Position numbers and translations under genes: made by a program
The notes under the pieces: generated by a model
What the model was told of the DNA's origin: nothing
The model's input: only the letters and a program-made list of their open reading frames with translations
Database searches by the model: none
Part shown: positions 37,545-52,526 of the stretch, one piece after another
Position numbering within the stretch: position 1 is the first letter of the stretch
Layout of the letters: every line of letters starts with the position of its first letter
From: Nocardioides sp.
GTDB lineage: Bacteria > Actinomycetota > Actinomycetes > Propionibacteriales > Nocardioidaceae
Assembly (NCBI GenBank): GCA_030698375.1
Contig: JAUYLL010000075.1
Span: 1-64,000 of the forward strand
Reading direction: 5' to 3'
DNA length: 64,000 bases

Positions 37545-38468
37545 TCAGGCCTGGTGCCCGACGCTGAAGTCGTGGCCCCAGTAGCTGACGGCGGTGCTCT
37601 CCCGGGCGACCCACTTCTCGTCGTCCACGGTCAGGCCCTCGGTGCCGTACTCCACGTCGAAGCCGCTCGGCGACTTCACGTAGAACGACACCATCTGGTC
37701 GTTCATGTGCCGCCCGAGGGTAGCGCTCAGCGGCGCCTTGTTGCGACGCACCCTCTCCAGGGCACGACCGACGTCGTCGAGCTTCGCGACCTCCATCATG
37801 ATGTGCACGCACTTCGCGGGGTTCGGCATCGGCAGGAACGCCAGGGAGTGGTGCCGCGGGTTGCAGCCGAGGAAGCGCAGCCAGGCGGTGGAGCCCGGCT
37901 CCTTGCCGACGAACTCACCAGGCATTCGCATGGAGTCACGCAGGGAGAAGCCGAGGACGTCGGTGTAGAACCGCAGTGCCTCCTCGTCGTCGCCGACGGG
38001 GAGCACGATGTGCCCGAGCCCCTGCTCGCCGGTCACGAAGGTCTGGGCGTACGGCGTGACCAGCGGCCGCGACTCGTAGGTGATCCCGCAGAACAGCTCC
38101 CACTCGTTCTCGAACGGGTCGCTGAACCGGACGAAGGCCTCGACCCGGCGCTCGGCGCACTCCTCGGCGTTGCCCTCCTCAACGTCGACCCCGTGGTGCT
38201 TGAGGTGGTCGGCCGCGGCGTTGAGCGCCCGCCGGTCGGCGACCTCCCAGCCCGCGCAGCCGAGCCGGTCGTGCTCGGAGGGCACGACCACGATGCGCGC
38301 GGAGACGTCGTCCATCCGGAAGTAGAGGTGGTCGGGGTTCGGGCCCTTCACGTCGACCAGGCCGAGGACCTTGCCGGCGAAGGTGCGCCAGGCGTCGAGG
38401 TCCGTGCTCTCGACGCGGACGTAGCCCATCGAGCGGATGTCGATGCCGGGGGATGTGGTGGTGTTCAT
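37545..38468 (-). CDS. hsaC: Extradiol dioxygenase (3,4-DHSA meta-cleavage)
   Basis: A 307-residue type I extradiol dioxygenase that cleaves the catechol ring A of 3,4-DHSA. It has two vicinal oxygen chelate halves; the iron ligands are H153 (GLGHIVLP), H222 (CVHIMMEV) and E273 (DVEYGTEG), spaced as in characterised HsaC. Fourth-ring residues such as HMNDQMVSFYVKSPSGF are conserved. It lies 10 bases downstream of hsaD. Confidence 0.96.
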   Translation of the reverse strand: MNTTTSPGIDIRSMGYVRVESTDLDAWRTFAGKVLGLVDVKGPNPDHLYFRMDDVSARIVVVPSEHDRLGCAGWEVADRRALNAAADHLKHHGVDVEEGNAEECAERRVEAFVRFSDPFENEWELFCGITYESRPLVTPYAQTFVTGEQGLGHIVLPVGDDEEALRFYTDVLGFSLRDSMRMPGEFVGKEPGSTAWLRFLGCNPRHHSLAFLPMPNPAKCVHIMMEVAKLDDVGRALERVRRNKAPLSATLGRHMNDQMVSFYVKSPSGFDVEYGTEGLTVDDEKWVARESTAVSYWGHDFSVGHQA

Positions 38469-38478
38469 GATGTTCCTC

Positions 38479-39393
38479 TCAGGACCGCTCGCGGTGCCGC
38501 GCGAGGAACGCCAGGGCGACCTCCGCGAACTCCTCGGCGGCCTCGATCTGGGCCCAGTGGCCGCAGTTCGGGAAGACGTGCAACGACGCCTTGGGCATCA
38601 GCTTCAGCGCGGCGAACGCGCCGTCGAGCGGGTTGACGCGGTCCTCGCGCCCCCAGGTCAGCAGGGTGTGCTTGCGCAGGCGGTGCGCCTCGCGCCAGAG
38701 CATCCCGTCCTCGGCGGTCTCGGGGTTCCAGAACGACATGCCCATCGAGCGCATCGCCTCCAGCGAGCCGGGCGCGGTCGCGTCGGCGAACCGCTCCTCG
38801 ACCAGCTCGTCGGTGACCAGGGACTGGTCGACGACCATCGTCTCGATGAACGCCCGCAACGCCTCGCGGCTGGGGTTCGCGCTGAACTCCATCAGCCGCT
38901 TGACGCCCTCAGTGGGGTCAGCGTGGAAGAGGTTGAGGCTCAGCCCGCCGGGACCCATGAGGATGAGCCGCCCCACCCGCTCGGGGTGCATGAGCGCCAG
39001 GCGCATCGCCGTACCGCCCCCGAGGCTGTTGCCGAGCAGGTGCACCTTCTCGATGCCCAGCTCGTCGAGCAGGGCCACCACGGCCGTGGCGGAGTGTCGG
39101 TAGAAGTTGCCGACCACCTCGGGCTTGTCGGAGGTGCCGAACCCGGGCTGGTCGACCAGCAGGGTCCGCAGGGAGCCCGCGAAGTGCGGCAGCGCACGGC
39201 CGAAGTTCGACCAGGCCGAGGCCCCCGGCCCGCCGCCGTGCAGCATCACCAGCGGCAGGCCCGCGCCGACCGGCGTCACACCCTCGCGAGGACCGGCCTC
39301 GTAGTAGCCGAGGGTCAGGTCGCCGGCCTTCGCCGAGTGGTGGGTCGTCTCCTTCGCGAAGGCGCTGACGTCGTACGGGTGCGTGTCGGTCAC
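38479..39393 (-). CDS. hsaD: Meta-cleavage product hydrolase (4,9-DSHA hydrolase)
   Basis: A 304-residue alpha/beta hydrolase that splits the meta-cleavage product 4,9-DSHA into HIP and a hydroxydienoate. Catalytic triad S123 (GNSLGGG), D251 (WGREDRVNP) and H279 (NCGHWAQ), with oxyanion-region LHGGGPGASAWSNF. GTG start lies directly against the hsaA stop. Part of hsaA-D-C-B, the same order as in M. tuberculosis. Confidence 0.96.
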   Translation of the reverse strand: MTDTHPYDVSAFAKETTHHSAKAGDLTLGYYEAGPREGVTPVGAGLPLVMLHGGGPGASAWSNFGRALPHFAGSLRTLLVDQPGFGTSDKPEVVGNFYRHSATAVVALLDELGIEKVHLLGNSLGGGTAMRLALMHPERVGRLILMGPGGLSLNLFHADPTEGVKRLMEFSANPSREALRAFIETMVVDQSLVTDELVEERFADATAPGSLEAMRSMGMSFWNPETAEDGMLWREAHRLRKHTLLTWGREDRVNPLDGAFAALKLMPKASLHVFPNCGHWAQIEAAEEFAEVALAFLARHRERS

Positions 39394-40560
39394 TCAGTAC
39401 ATCCCGGGGTCGATCTTGTGCCCGAACTCGTGGGCGCCGAACATCTGCAGGGCCCGCTCGGGGTCGTTGGCGGCGTGCACACGACCGGCGTGTGCGTCAC
39501 GCCATGCCCGCTGGAGATAGGTGCCCTCGGCGAGCGCGCGGCCCCCGGAGGCCTCGAAGAGCGCGTCGATCGCATCCAGCGCGCGCTGGCTGCCCAGCAC
39601 CTGGTCACGACGGACCTTGAGGCGCAGCCGCAGCGGGATCTTCTCCCCCTTGGCGACGTGCGCCTGCTCCTCGCGGATGTTGTTCACCAGCAGCGCCCAG
39701 GCCGCGTCGATCTCGCTCGAGGCGCGCGCGATGCGGACCGCCGCGAACGGGTCGAGGGACGCCTTCTCCCCCAGGTACGCCGCACGGACCCGCTTCTGCT
39801 GCATCTCGATGTGCTCGGCGTAGGACCCCTCGGCCATGCCGATGATCGGCGTGGTGATGGTGCCGGAGAAGATCGAGTGGAACGGCAGCTTGTAGAGGTC
39901 CGAGGTGTTCTGCTCCTGGCCCGGGCCGAAGCACCGACCGGTGTCACTCATCGACAGGGTGAACGCCTCGGGGATGAAGGCGTCCTCCACCACGACGTCG
40001 TTGGAACCGGTGCCGCGCAGACCGACGACGTTCCAGACGTCGACGATCGTGTACTTGTCGCGCGGGACCATGAAGGTCTTGAAGTCGACGACGTTGCCCT
40101 CGGTGTCGAAGACCAGCCCGCCGAGGAGCACCCACGCACAGTGGTCGCAGCCGGAGGAGAAGCTCCACTTGCCGGAGAGGGTGTATCCGCCCTCGGTCTG
40201 GATCGCCTTGCCCGTGGGGGCGTACGAGGAGCTGAGCCGGGTCGAGGTGTCGCTCCCCCACACCGCCTGCTGGGCCTCGTCGGGGAAGAGCGCGACCTGC
40301 CACGGGTGCACCCCGACGACCGAGGAGACCCATCCGGTCGAGCCGCACGCGCTGGCGATCATCTTGACGGCGGTGTAGAAGTCGACCGGGTCCGACTCGA
40401 GCCCGTCGAAACGACGGGGCTGCAGCAGCCGGAAGAAGCCGGCCTCGTCGAGCTCCTTGATCGAGGCCTCGGGGACGACGCGCATCCGCTCGGCATCCTC
40501 CGCGCGGTCGCGGAAGGTGGGAAGCAGGTCCTGCACGGCGTCGAGCACTGCCTGGGACAT
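39394..40560 (-). CDS. hsaA: 3-HSA 4-hydroxylase, oxygenase component
   Basis: A 388-residue flavin-dependent monooxygenase of the acyl-CoA dehydrogenase-like HpaB/HsaA class, hydroxylating the phenolic ring A of 3-HSA. RLLQPRRFDGLESDPVDFYTAV, ACGSTGWVSSVVGVHPWQVALF, SGKWSFSSGCDHCAWVLLGG and GLRGTGSNDVVVEDAFIPE are diagnostic. AGGAG precedes the ATG. First gene of hsaA-D-C-B, with a KstR box 35 bases upstream that separates it from hsaF. Confidence 0.96.
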   Translation of the reverse strand: MSQAVLDAVQDLLPTFRDRAEDAERMRVVPEASIKELDEAGFFRLLQPRRFDGLESDPVDFYTAVKMIASACGSTGWVSSVVGVHPWQVALFPDEAQQAVWGSDTSTRLSSSYAPTGKAIQTEGGYTLSGKWSFSSGCDHCAWVLLGGLVFDTEGNVVDFKTFMVPRDKYTIVDVWNVVGLRGTGSNDVVVEDAFIPEAFTLSMSDTGRCFGPGQEQNTSDLYKLPFHSIFSGTITTPIIGMAEGSYAEHIEMQQKRVRAAYLGEKASLDPFAAVRIARASSEIDAAWALLVNNIREEQAHVAKGEKIPLRLRLKVRRDQVLGSQRALDAIDALFEASGGRALAEGTYLQRAWRDAHAGRVHAANDPERALQMFGAHEFGHKIDPGMY

Positions 40561-40595
40561 CGGGTGACTCCTGTCTAGGGGGGCGAGCCCAATAC

Positions 40596-40609
40596 TAGAA
40601 CACGTTCTT
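40596..40609. promoter_or_regulatory. KstR operator of hsaADCB, one mismatch
   Basis: TAGAACACGTTCTT fits TnnAACnnGTTnnA except for the last base. It lies between hsaF and hsaA on the same strand, 35 bases before the hsaA start, so hsaADCB has its own promoter. Confidence 0.82.
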
Positions 40610-40623
40610 GTTCTGGACCAGGA

Positions 40624-41703
40624 TCAGCGGTTCGCGTCTTCCTTGTCCGCTTCCGCGCGGAGCATCAGCGCGATGTCGATGAGCTGATCCTCCTGACCAC
40701 CGATCAGCTTGCGGCGACCCGCCTCGAGCAGGATCTTCGCGCCCGAGACGTCGTAGCGCTCCGCCGCGTTGCCGGCGTGCTTGAGGAAGGAGGAGTAGAC
40801 GCCGGCGTACCCCATCATCAGGGTCATCCGGTCCAAGCGGCATTCCTCCGGCATCGCGGGGCGGATGACGTCCTCGCTGGCGTCGACGATCTGGAGGAAG
40901 TCCACCCCGGTGCGCCAGCCGAGCTTGTCGCAGACGCCGATGAACGCCTCGAGCGGCGTGTTGCCCGCGCCGGCACCGAAGCGGCGGACCGAGCCGTCGA
41001 TCTGGGTCGCCCCCGACCGCGCCGCGATGATGGTGTTCGCCACACCGAGCCCGAGGTTCTCGTGGCCGTGGAAGCCCACGGTCGCGTCGCCGGAGATCTC
41101 GGCGAAGACCGCGGAGACCCGGTCGGCGGTCTGCTCCATCACCAGGGCGCCGGCGGAGTCGACGACATAGACGCACTGGCAGCCGGCGTCGACCATGGTC
41201 CGGGCCTGCTTGGCGAGCACCTCGGGCGGCTGGGTGTGGCTCATCATCAGGAACCCGACGGTCTCCAGGCCGAGCTCGCGGGCCAGCGCGAAGTGCTGCT
41301 GGGAGGTGTCGGCCTCGGTGCAGTGGGTGGCGATGCGACAGATCTGGCCACCGTTGTCCTGCGCGGCGCGGATGTCGTCCTTGGTGCCGACGCCGGGGAG
41401 CATGAGGAAGGCGATCTTGGCCTGCTTCGCGGTCTCCGCCGCGATCTTGATGAGCTCCTGCTCCGGGGTGCGGGAGAACCCGTAGTTGAAGCTGGAGCCA
41501 CCGAGACCGTCGCCGTGGGCGACCTCGATCACCGGGATGCCGGAGGAGTCCAGCGCCTCGACGATGTCGTGCACCTCCTGACCGGTGAACTGGTGCCGCT
41601 TGTGGTGCGACCCGTCGCGCAGGCAGGTGTCGGTCAGGCGCAGGTCCAGGTCGCCACCGTGGGTGTCGGCCCAGGTCCGGGCAAGGGTGTTCTCGGCGGG
41701 CAT
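40624..41703 (-). CDS. hsaF: 4-hydroxy-2-oxoacid aldolase
   Basis: A 359-residue DmpG/HsaF-type aldolase that cleaves 4-hydroxy-2-oxohexanoate to pyruvate and propanal. It begins the TIM barrel with [20 protein letters not shown], continues with the metal and channel motifs [22 protein letters not shown] and [29 protein letters not shown], and ends with the DmpG communication domain (RCxLDR-like [23 protein letters not shown]). It follows hsaG by 2 bases. Confidence 0.95.
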   Translation of the reverse strand: MPAENTLARTWADTHGGDLDLRLTDTCLRDGSHHKRHQFTGQEVHDIVEALDSSGIPVIEVAHGDGLGGSSFNYGFSRTPEQELIKIAAETAKQAKIAFLMLPGVGTKDDIRAAQDNGGQICRIATHCTEADTSQQHFALARELGLETVGFLMMSHTQPPEVLAKQARTMVDAGCQCVYVVDSAGALVMEQTADRVSAVFAEISGDATVGFHGHENLGLGVANTIIAARSGATQIDGSVRRFGAGAGNTPLEAFIGVCDKLGWRTGVDFLQIVDASEDVIRPAMPEECRLDRMTLMMGYAGVYSSFLKHAGNAAERYDVSGAKILLEAGRRKLIGGQEDQLIDIALMLRAEADKEDANR

Positions 41704-41705
41704 GG

Positions 41706-42620
41706 TCAGCTCCCCTTCGTGGTGGTGGCCGCGAGAGCGGCGCGCGCGATGTTCTGGCCGACCTGCGTGGCGGCGGCGGTCATGATGTCGAGGTTGCCGG
41801 CGTACGGCGGCAGGAAGTCGCCCGCGCCCTCCACCTCGACGAAGATGCTGACCTTGGTCTGGCCCAGCGTGGCCGGGGACGGGTCGTCGATCTGGGGCTC
41901 CTGCAGGAGCCGGTAGCCCGGGACGTATTCCTGGACCGCCTTCTCCATCGCCAGGATGCTGGTGACCACGGCGTCGCGGTCCGCGTCGGGCGCGATCGCG
42001 CAGAAGATCGTGTCGCGCATGATCATCGGCGGCTCGGCCGGGTTGAGGATGATGATCGCCTTGCCGCGGGCGGCGCCGCCGATCTCCTCGACACCGCGGC
42101 TGGTGGTCCGCGTGAACTCGTCGATGTTCGCGCGGGTGCCGGGGCCGGCCGAGACGCTCGAGACCGAGGCGACGATCTCTGCGTAGGACACCTCCGCGGC
42201 CCGGGAGACCGCCGCCACCATCGGGATGGTGGCCTGGCCGCCGCAGGTGATCATGTTGACGTTCCACGCGTCCACGTGGGCCTCGCCGTTGACCGGCGGG
42301 ATGACCGCGGGCCCGACCGAGGCCGGGGTGAGGTCGACCGCACGGATGCCGGCCTCCTGGTACCGGGGCGCGTACTCACGGTGCACGTACGCCGAGGTGG
42401 CCTCGAAGATCAGGTCCGGCAGCTCGTCCTGCTTCAGCAGCCAGTCGACGCCCTCGTGGCTCGCCTCGAGCCCCCTCTCCGTCGCCAGGCGGAGCCCCTC
42501 GGAGGACGGGTCCACACCGATCATCCAGCGCGGCTCGATGAGGTCGCTGCGCAGCAGCTTGTACATCAGGTCGGTGCCGATGTTGCCCGGTCCGACGATC
42601 GCGGCGGTCAGCTTGCTCAT
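41706..42620 (-). CDS. hsaG: Acylating propanal/acetaldehyde dehydrogenase
   Basis: A 304-residue DmpF-type dehydrogenase converting propanal (or acetaldehyde) to its acyl-CoA, channelled from HsaF. The NAD-binding motif is [15 protein letters not shown], the nucleophile Cys is in [14 protein letters not shown], and the dimer/aldolase contact region includes INPAEPPM-like [14 protein letters not shown]. The ATG at complement 42618-42620 follows GAGGAG; an ATG 18 bases further upstream is less well placed. It lies between hsaE and hsaF. Confidence 0.95.
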   Translation of the reverse strand: MSKLTAAIVGPGNIGTDLMYKLLRSDLIEPRWMIGVDPSSEGLRLATERGLEASHEGVDWLLKQDELPDLIFEATSAYVHREYAPRYQEAGIRAVDLTPASVGPAVIPPVNGEAHVDAWNVNMITCGGQATIPMVAAVSRAAEVSYAEIVASVSSVSAGPGTRANIDEFTRTTSRGVEEIGGAARGKAIIILNPAEPPMIMRDTIFCAIAPDADRDAVVTSILAMEKAVQEYVPGYRLLQEPQIDDPSPATLGQTKVSIFVEVEGAGDFLPPYAGNLDIMTAAATQVGQNIARAALAATTTKGS

Positions 42621-42634
42621 GGGTCTCCTCGTGG

Positions 42635-43423
42635 TCATTCGGTGAAGGCGAGCCGGACGCTGCCCAGGCCGTCGAAGACGGCCTCGAAGTCGTCACCCGC
42701 GGTGACGTCGATCGCGCGGTGGACGCTGCCGGGCAGGATCACGTGCCCCGCCTCGAGCGTCACGCCGAATGACGCGACCTTGCGCGCCAGCCAGGCCACC
42801 GCCGTCACGGGGTTGCCGAGCACGGCGTCCGAGCGGCCAGCAGCGACCTGCTCGCCATTCTTCAGCAAACGCGCCTCGACGGCGGTCAGGTCCAGCTCAG
42901 TGGGAGCGACCCGCTCCGGGCCGAGCACGTAGCCGGCCGACGAGGCATTGTCGGCGATGGTGTCCGCGATCTTGATATCCCACGCGGTGATCCGGCTGTC
43001 GATGAGCTCGATCGCGGGCGCGACCGCCTCGGTGGCCGCGATGACGTCGTCCTCGGTGCACCCCTCCCCCGGCAGCGTCGCGCCGAGGATGAAGGCCACC
43101 TCGACCTCCACGCGGGGGGTGCAGTAGCGCCCTGCGCTCACAGGCTCGGCGGCAGAGACCGCCATGTCGGACAGCAGGTGCCCGTAGTCCGGCTCGTCGA
43201 CGCCCATCATCTCCTGCATCGCCTTCGACGAGAGGCCCACCTTGTGGCCGTGCACGGTGGCGCCGTCGTCGAGCCGCTGACGGATGTTCATCAGCTGAAT
43301 CTCGTAGGCGTCGACCACGTCGATGGCGGGCCAGGTCTGGCGGAGCGGGGGAATCGGTCGGCGGCTACGCTCGGCCTCGGCCAGCGCTGCTGCGACCTCA
43401 CGTCGTACGTCGTCGGAGAGCAT
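42635..43423 (-). CDS. hsaE: 2-hydroxypenta/hexa-2,4-dienoate hydratase
   Basis: A 262-residue hydratase of the MhpD family, adding water to 2-hydroxyhexa-2,4-dienoate from the HsaD reaction. [39 protein letters not shown] (metal-binding Glu residues) and [32 protein letters not shown] are family hallmarks. First gene of hsaE-G-F. Its ATG is 10 bases from a perfect KstR box and has no Shine-Dalgarno sequence. Confidence 0.95.
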   Translation of the reverse strand: MLSDDVRREVAAALAEAERSRRPIPPLRQTWPAIDVVDAYEIQLMNIRQRLDDGATVHGHKVGLSSKAMQEMMGVDEPDYGHLLSDMAVSAAEPVSAGRYCTPRVEVEVAFILGATLPGEGCTEDDVIAATEAVAPAIELIDSRITAWDIKIADTIADNASSAGYVLGPERVAPTELDLTAVEARLLKNGEQVAAGRSDAVLGNPVTAVAWLARKVASFGVTLEAGHVILPGSVHRAIDVTAGDDFEAVFDGLGSVRLAFTE

Positions 43424-43433
43424 GTCCCCATGC

Positions 43434-43447
43434 TAGAACCTGTTCCA
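43434..43447. promoter_or_regulatory. KstR operator between hsaE and kstD, perfect match
   Basis: TAGAACCTGTTCCA fits all eight fixed positions of TnnAACnnGTTnnA. It is exactly 10 bases from both the hsaE and kstD start codons, so one site can control both directions. Confidence 0.92.
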
Positions 43448-43457
43448 GTTTTGCGCC

Positions 43458-45224
43458 ATGACGGACTCTTCTGCGGGCGCCGTCGCGCCTGCGACCCCCG
43501 CCTCGCTCCCTGCTGAGGTCGACGTGATCGTGGTCGGCGCCGGAGGTGCCGGGATGACGGCCGCGCTCGCCGCCGGTGTGCAGGGCCTCGACACCGTTCT
43601 CCTGGAGAAAAGCCCCTGGTTCGGCGGCTCCACCGCGCGCAGCGGCGGAGGCGTCTGGATCCCCGGCAACTACGCGCTCCTGGCCTCCGGCGAGTTCCCT
43701 GACGTCGAGGCCGACCTCGCCGAGTCCAAGCGCTACCTCGACGCCATCGTCGGCGACCGGGTTCCGAAGGTGCGTCGCGACACCTACATCGACCGCGGCC
43801 GCGAGGTGATGGACTTCATCAAGGCCCACACCCCCGTCCGTTTCGCCTGGGTGCCCGAGTACGCCGACTACCTCCCCGAGCAGCCCGGGGGCCGGGCCCG
43901 GGGCCGCAGCGTCGAGCCAGTCCCACTGGACGGGACCTTCCTCGGATCCGAGCTCGAACGCCTCCACCCGCCGTACACCAAGGCGCCGGCGAACCTGATC
44001 ATCACCCAGGCGGACTTCCGCAAGGTGAGCCTCGGTCTGCGGACGTGGAAGGGCCCCTTCACCCTCCTCAGGGCTGCCGTGAAGCGGTCGATCGCCTCGT
44101 TCCGCCGTCGCCGCATGTACGCCATGGGCAACGCGATCGCCATCGGCCTGCGCAAGGGCCTCGCGGACGCCGGGGTCCCGGTGCACTACGAGACCGACCT
44201 CGTCGACCTGCTCCTCGAGGACGGCCGGGTCACCGGTGTCCGGGTCCGCCAGGGGGCGACCGAGGACGACCCCGGCACGCTGCGGGAGATCCGCGCCCGG
44301 CGCGGCGTCATCCTCGGCAGCGGTGGGTTCGAGAAGAACCAGGAGATGCGGGAGAAGTACCTGCCCGGCCCCACGGACGCCGCGTGGTCGACTGCCTCGG
44401 TCAACAACACCGGCGCCGGTCTCGTCGCCGGCATCACCGCGGGCGCGGACACCGACCTCCTGGACGACGCCTGGTGGGGCCCCACGATCCCGCTCCCGAA
44501 CGGCCCGTGGTTCTGCCTCGCCGAGCGCAACCTGCCCGGCTCGATCATCGTCAACGGTGCCGGCGAGCGCTTCATGAACGAGGCGCTGCCCTACGTTGAG
44601 GCCACCCATGCGATCTACGAGGGCGAGGCAACCGGCGTTCCGCACGTCCCGGCCTGGATGATCATCGACCAGCGCTACCGCAACCGGTACGTCTTCGCGG
44701 GACTCTCGCCGCGCCAGCCCTTCCCCGGGCGGTGGCTCAAGAGCGGCGTCGTCGTGAAGGGCGCGACGCTGGCCGAGTTGGCCGAGAAGCTCGACCTGCC
44801 CGCTGACGCCCTGGCGGGAACCGTCGACCGGTTCAACGGGTTCGCCCGCTCCGGGGTCGACGAGGACTTCCACCGTGGCGAGTCGGCGTACGACAAGTAC
44901 TACTCCGACCACACCGTGAAGCCGAACCCCTCGCTGAACACCATCGACCAGGGGCCCTTCTACGCCGTCAAGATCGTCCCGGGTGACCTCGGCACCAAGG
45001 GTGGTCTCGTGACCGACGAGCGCGCCCGGGTGCTGCGCCCCGACGGCTCCGTCGTCGACGGGCTGTACGCCGCCGGCAACGTCAGCTCCGCGGTCATGGG
45101 CACCACCTACCCCGGCCCGGGTGGCACCATCGGCCCCGCGCTCACCTTCGGCTACCTCGCGGCCGAGGACTGCCGCAACGCCGCCCCCGCCTCCCGCGGG
45201 ACCGTCGACGGCCAGGAGGCCTGA
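43458..45224 (+). CDS. kstD: 3-ketosteroid delta-1-dehydrogenase
   Basis: A 588-residue flavoprotein that desaturates C1-C2 of ring A; with KshAB it causes ring B opening. FAD binding by VDVIVVGAGGAGMTAALAAGVQG (about residues 21-43) then EKSPWFGGSTARSGGGVWIPGN. The C-terminal flavin region is VDGLYAAGNVSSAVMGTTYPGPGGTIGPALTFGYLAAED. It is slightly longer than Rv3537 owing to an Ala/Pro-rich N-terminus and short C-terminal tail. No Shine-Dalgarno sequence; probably leaderless. It overlaps the next gene by one base. Confidence 0.95.
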   Translation: MTDSSAGAVAPATPASLPAEVDVIVVGAGGAGMTAALAAGVQGLDTVLLEKSPWFGGSTARSGGGVWIPGNYALLASGEFPDVEADLAESKRYLDAIVGDRVPKVRRDTYIDRGREVMDFIKAHTPVRFAWVPEYADYLPEQPGGRARGRSVEPVPLDGTFLGSELERLHPPYTKAPANLIITQADFRKVSLGLRTWKGPFTLLRAAVKRSIASFRRRRMYAMGNAIAIGLRKGLADAGVPVHYETDLVDLLLEDGRVTGVRVRQGATEDDPGTLREIRARRGVILGSGGFEKNQEMREKYLPGPTDAAWSTASVNNTGAGLVAGITAGADTDLLDDAWWGPTIPLPNGPWFCLAERNLPGSIIVNGAGERFMNEALPYVEATHAIYEGEATGVPHVPAWMIIDQRYRNRYVFAGLSPRQPFPGRWLKSGVVVKGATLAELAEKLDLPADALAGTVDRFNGFARSGVDEDFHRGESAYDKYYSDHTVKPNPSLNTIDQGPFYAVKIVPGDLGTKGGLVTDERARVLRPDGSVVDGLYAAGNVSSAVMGTTYPGPGGTIGPALTFGYLAAEDCRNAAPASRGTVDGQEA

Positions 45225-46117
45225 TGCCCATCGATCCCAAGGTCGCCATCGGCGCCCAGCTGCCCGACCGGACCTTCTCCTGGTCGGCCAGCGACGTCCT
45301 GCTGTACCACCTGGGCCTCGGGGCCGGGTCGACCCCCGGCGATCAGACCGACCCCAACGCACTGCGCTACACCCTCGACGACGCGCACCTGCAGGTGCTG
45401 CCCAGCTTCGGGGTCGTCGCGCCGACCTTCCACGAGACGAACCCCCCGCCCCTCGACCTGCCCGGCTGCGACATCGACCTGGCCCAGGTGCTGCACGGCA
45501 GCCAGGAGGTCGTCGTGCACGGCCCGCTGCCCACGAGCGGCAGCGCCGTCGTGCACACCCGGATCAGCGACGTGTGGGACAAGGGCAAGGCCTCGGTCAT
45601 CGTCCAGGAGGGCGAGGCGCGGACCGAGGACGGCGACCCGTTGTTCACCACCCGGTCGAGCATCTTCGTGCGCGGCGAGGGTGGCTGGGGCGGCGAGCGC
45701 GGCCCCTCGACCAAGGTGGCGCTGCCCGAGCGCGAGCCCGACGCCGACGTCTCCTACGCCACCACGCCCCAGCAGGCGCTGCTCTACCGGCTCTGCGGCG
45801 ACCGCAACCCGCTGCACGCCGACCCCGCGTTCGCCGAGGGCGCCGGCTTCCCGGCGCCGATCCTGCACGGGCTGTGCTCCTACGGCATCGTGCTGCGCCT
45901 GGTCGTCGACGCCCTGCTCGACGCGGACGTCGCGCAGGTGCGCGGGTACGCCGCGCGCTTCGCCGGCGTGGTCTTCCCCGGGGAGACGATCCGGGTGCGC
46001 GCCTGGGACGAGGGGGACCGCGTGCTGGTCACGGCCACCATCGCAGGCCTGGGCGAGCGCGACGGGGCACCCGTCCTCGCCGACTGCGTGGTGACCAAGG
46101 CCAGGGGCGAGGGGTGA
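45224..46117 (+). CDS. MaoC-type enoyl-CoA hydratase, Rv3538/Hsd4B-like
   Basis: A 297-residue double hot-dog hydratase. The C-terminal half has the hydratase-2 motif YRLCGDRNPLHADPAFAEGAGFPAPILHGL (catalytic Asp and His), and the N-terminal half has LPSFGVVAPTF and the partner hot-dog fold. It follows kstD with a TGATG overlap, as Rv3538 follows kstD in M. tuberculosis. It is expected to hydrate a steroid side-chain enoyl-CoA in beta-oxidation. Confidence 0.9.
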   Translation: MPIDPKVAIGAQLPDRTFSWSASDVLLYHLGLGAGSTPGDQTDPNALRYTLDDAHLQVLPSFGVVAPTFHETNPPPLDLPGCDIDLAQVLHGSQEVVVHGPLPTSGSAVVHTRISDVWDKGKASVIVQEGEARTEDGDPLFTTRSSIFVRGEGGWGGERGPSTKVALPEREPDADVSYATTPQQALLYRLCGDRNPLHADPAFAEGAGFPAPILHGLCSYGIVLRLVVDALLDADVAQVRGYAARFAGVVFPGETIRVRAWDEGDRVLVTATIAGLGERDGAPVLADCVVTKARGEG

Positions 46118-47073
46118 GCCTCGCAGCCCTGAAGGACCGCCTGCGCGAGAAGCTGCCGGTGCCGGACGTGGAGATCCCTCCCACCGGCCAGTTGGTCGAA
46201 CTCCCCGGACGCGGGACGACGTACCTCACCGACATCCCGGGTCCGCCCGGTGCGCCCACCATCGTGCTCCTGCACGCCGTGGGGTGCACCGGCATGCTGA
46301 CCTGGTTCACGGCGGTGGCTGCGCTCGCCGAGGAGTACCGCGTGGTGGTCTTCGACCAGCGCTGGCACGGCCGGGGCATCCAGTCCGAGCACTTCGTGCT
46401 CCAGGACTGCGCCGACGACGTGGCGGCCGTGCTCGACCTCCTGGAGATCGACCGGGCACTCATCACGGGCTACTCGATGGGCTCGATCATCGCCCAGCGG
46501 GTCTGGCGCCAGCACCCCGACCGCGTCGCCGGGCTGGTGCTCTGCGCGACGACTCCCCACTTCCGGTCGACACTCCACGAGCGCGCCTTCCACCAGGGCC
46601 TCGAGGTCGCCATGGGTCTCGCCCGTCAGCTCTCCTTCGCCCGCACGGTCGTCAATGCCGCGCGCAGCACCGCCCGCGCCCTGGACGCCGACCGGCTCGA
46701 CCTCACTCAGTGGGCATTGCGGGAGTTCCGGTCGACCAGTCCGTGGGCGGTGGCCCAGGCGGTCGCGGCCCTGGGCCGGCACCACTCCCGCCCTTGGCTC
46801 CACCTCATCGATGTCCCGACGGCCGTCGTGGTGACCGCGCACGACCGGGTCATCCCGGCCTCGCGCCAGCGCGCCCTCGCCAGCGCCATCCCCGCGGCGA
46901 CGATGCACGAGGTCCCGATCGGGCACGCCGGTATCGCGTTCGGCCACGAGGAGTTCCTCGAGGGTCTGCTCGACGCGGTGCACTCGGTCGAGGGACGTGC
47001 TCGGGTGGCGGGACTCCTGCCACCCCGGCGGCGCCGGCCGCGCTCCCGGTCGCACCTGCGTGCCGCCCCCTGA
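46114..47073 (+). CDS. Alpha/beta hydrolase in the kstD operon
   Basis: A 319-residue alpha/beta hydrolase. The oxyanion-side VLLHAVGCTGMLTWF, the nucleophile elbow GYSMGS (Ser), an Asp in VVVTAHDRVIPASRQ and a His in VPIGHAGIAFG form a complete triad. A basic Arg/Pro-rich tail of about 20 residues ends the protein. GTG start overlaps the MaoC stop by 4 bases, so it is in the KstR-controlled kstD operon. I know of no counterpart in the M. tuberculosis cluster; a thioesterase, lactonase or esterase role on a steroid intermediate is conceivable. Confidence 0.85.
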   Translation: MSLAALKDRLREKLPVPDVEIPPTGQLVELPGRGTTYLTDIPGPPGAPTIVLLHAVGCTGMLTWFTAVAALAEEYRVVVFDQRWHGRGIQSEHFVLQDCADDVAAVLDLLEIDRALITGYSMGSIIAQRVWRQHPDRVAGLVLCATTPHFRSTLHERAFHQGLEVAMGLARQLSFARTVVNAARSTARALDADRLDLTQWALREFRSTSPWAVAQAVAALGRHHSRPWLHLIDVPTAVVVTAHDRVIPASRQRALASAIPAATMHEVPIGHAGIAFGHEEFLEGLLDAVHSVEGRARVAGLLPPRRRRPRSRSHLRAAP

Positions 47074-47114
47074 CTCCTGCTCCCCCACCGCCGCGACCTT
47101 CCTAGGATGACGCC

Positions 47115-52525
<5,411 letters not shown>

Positions 52526-52526
52526 G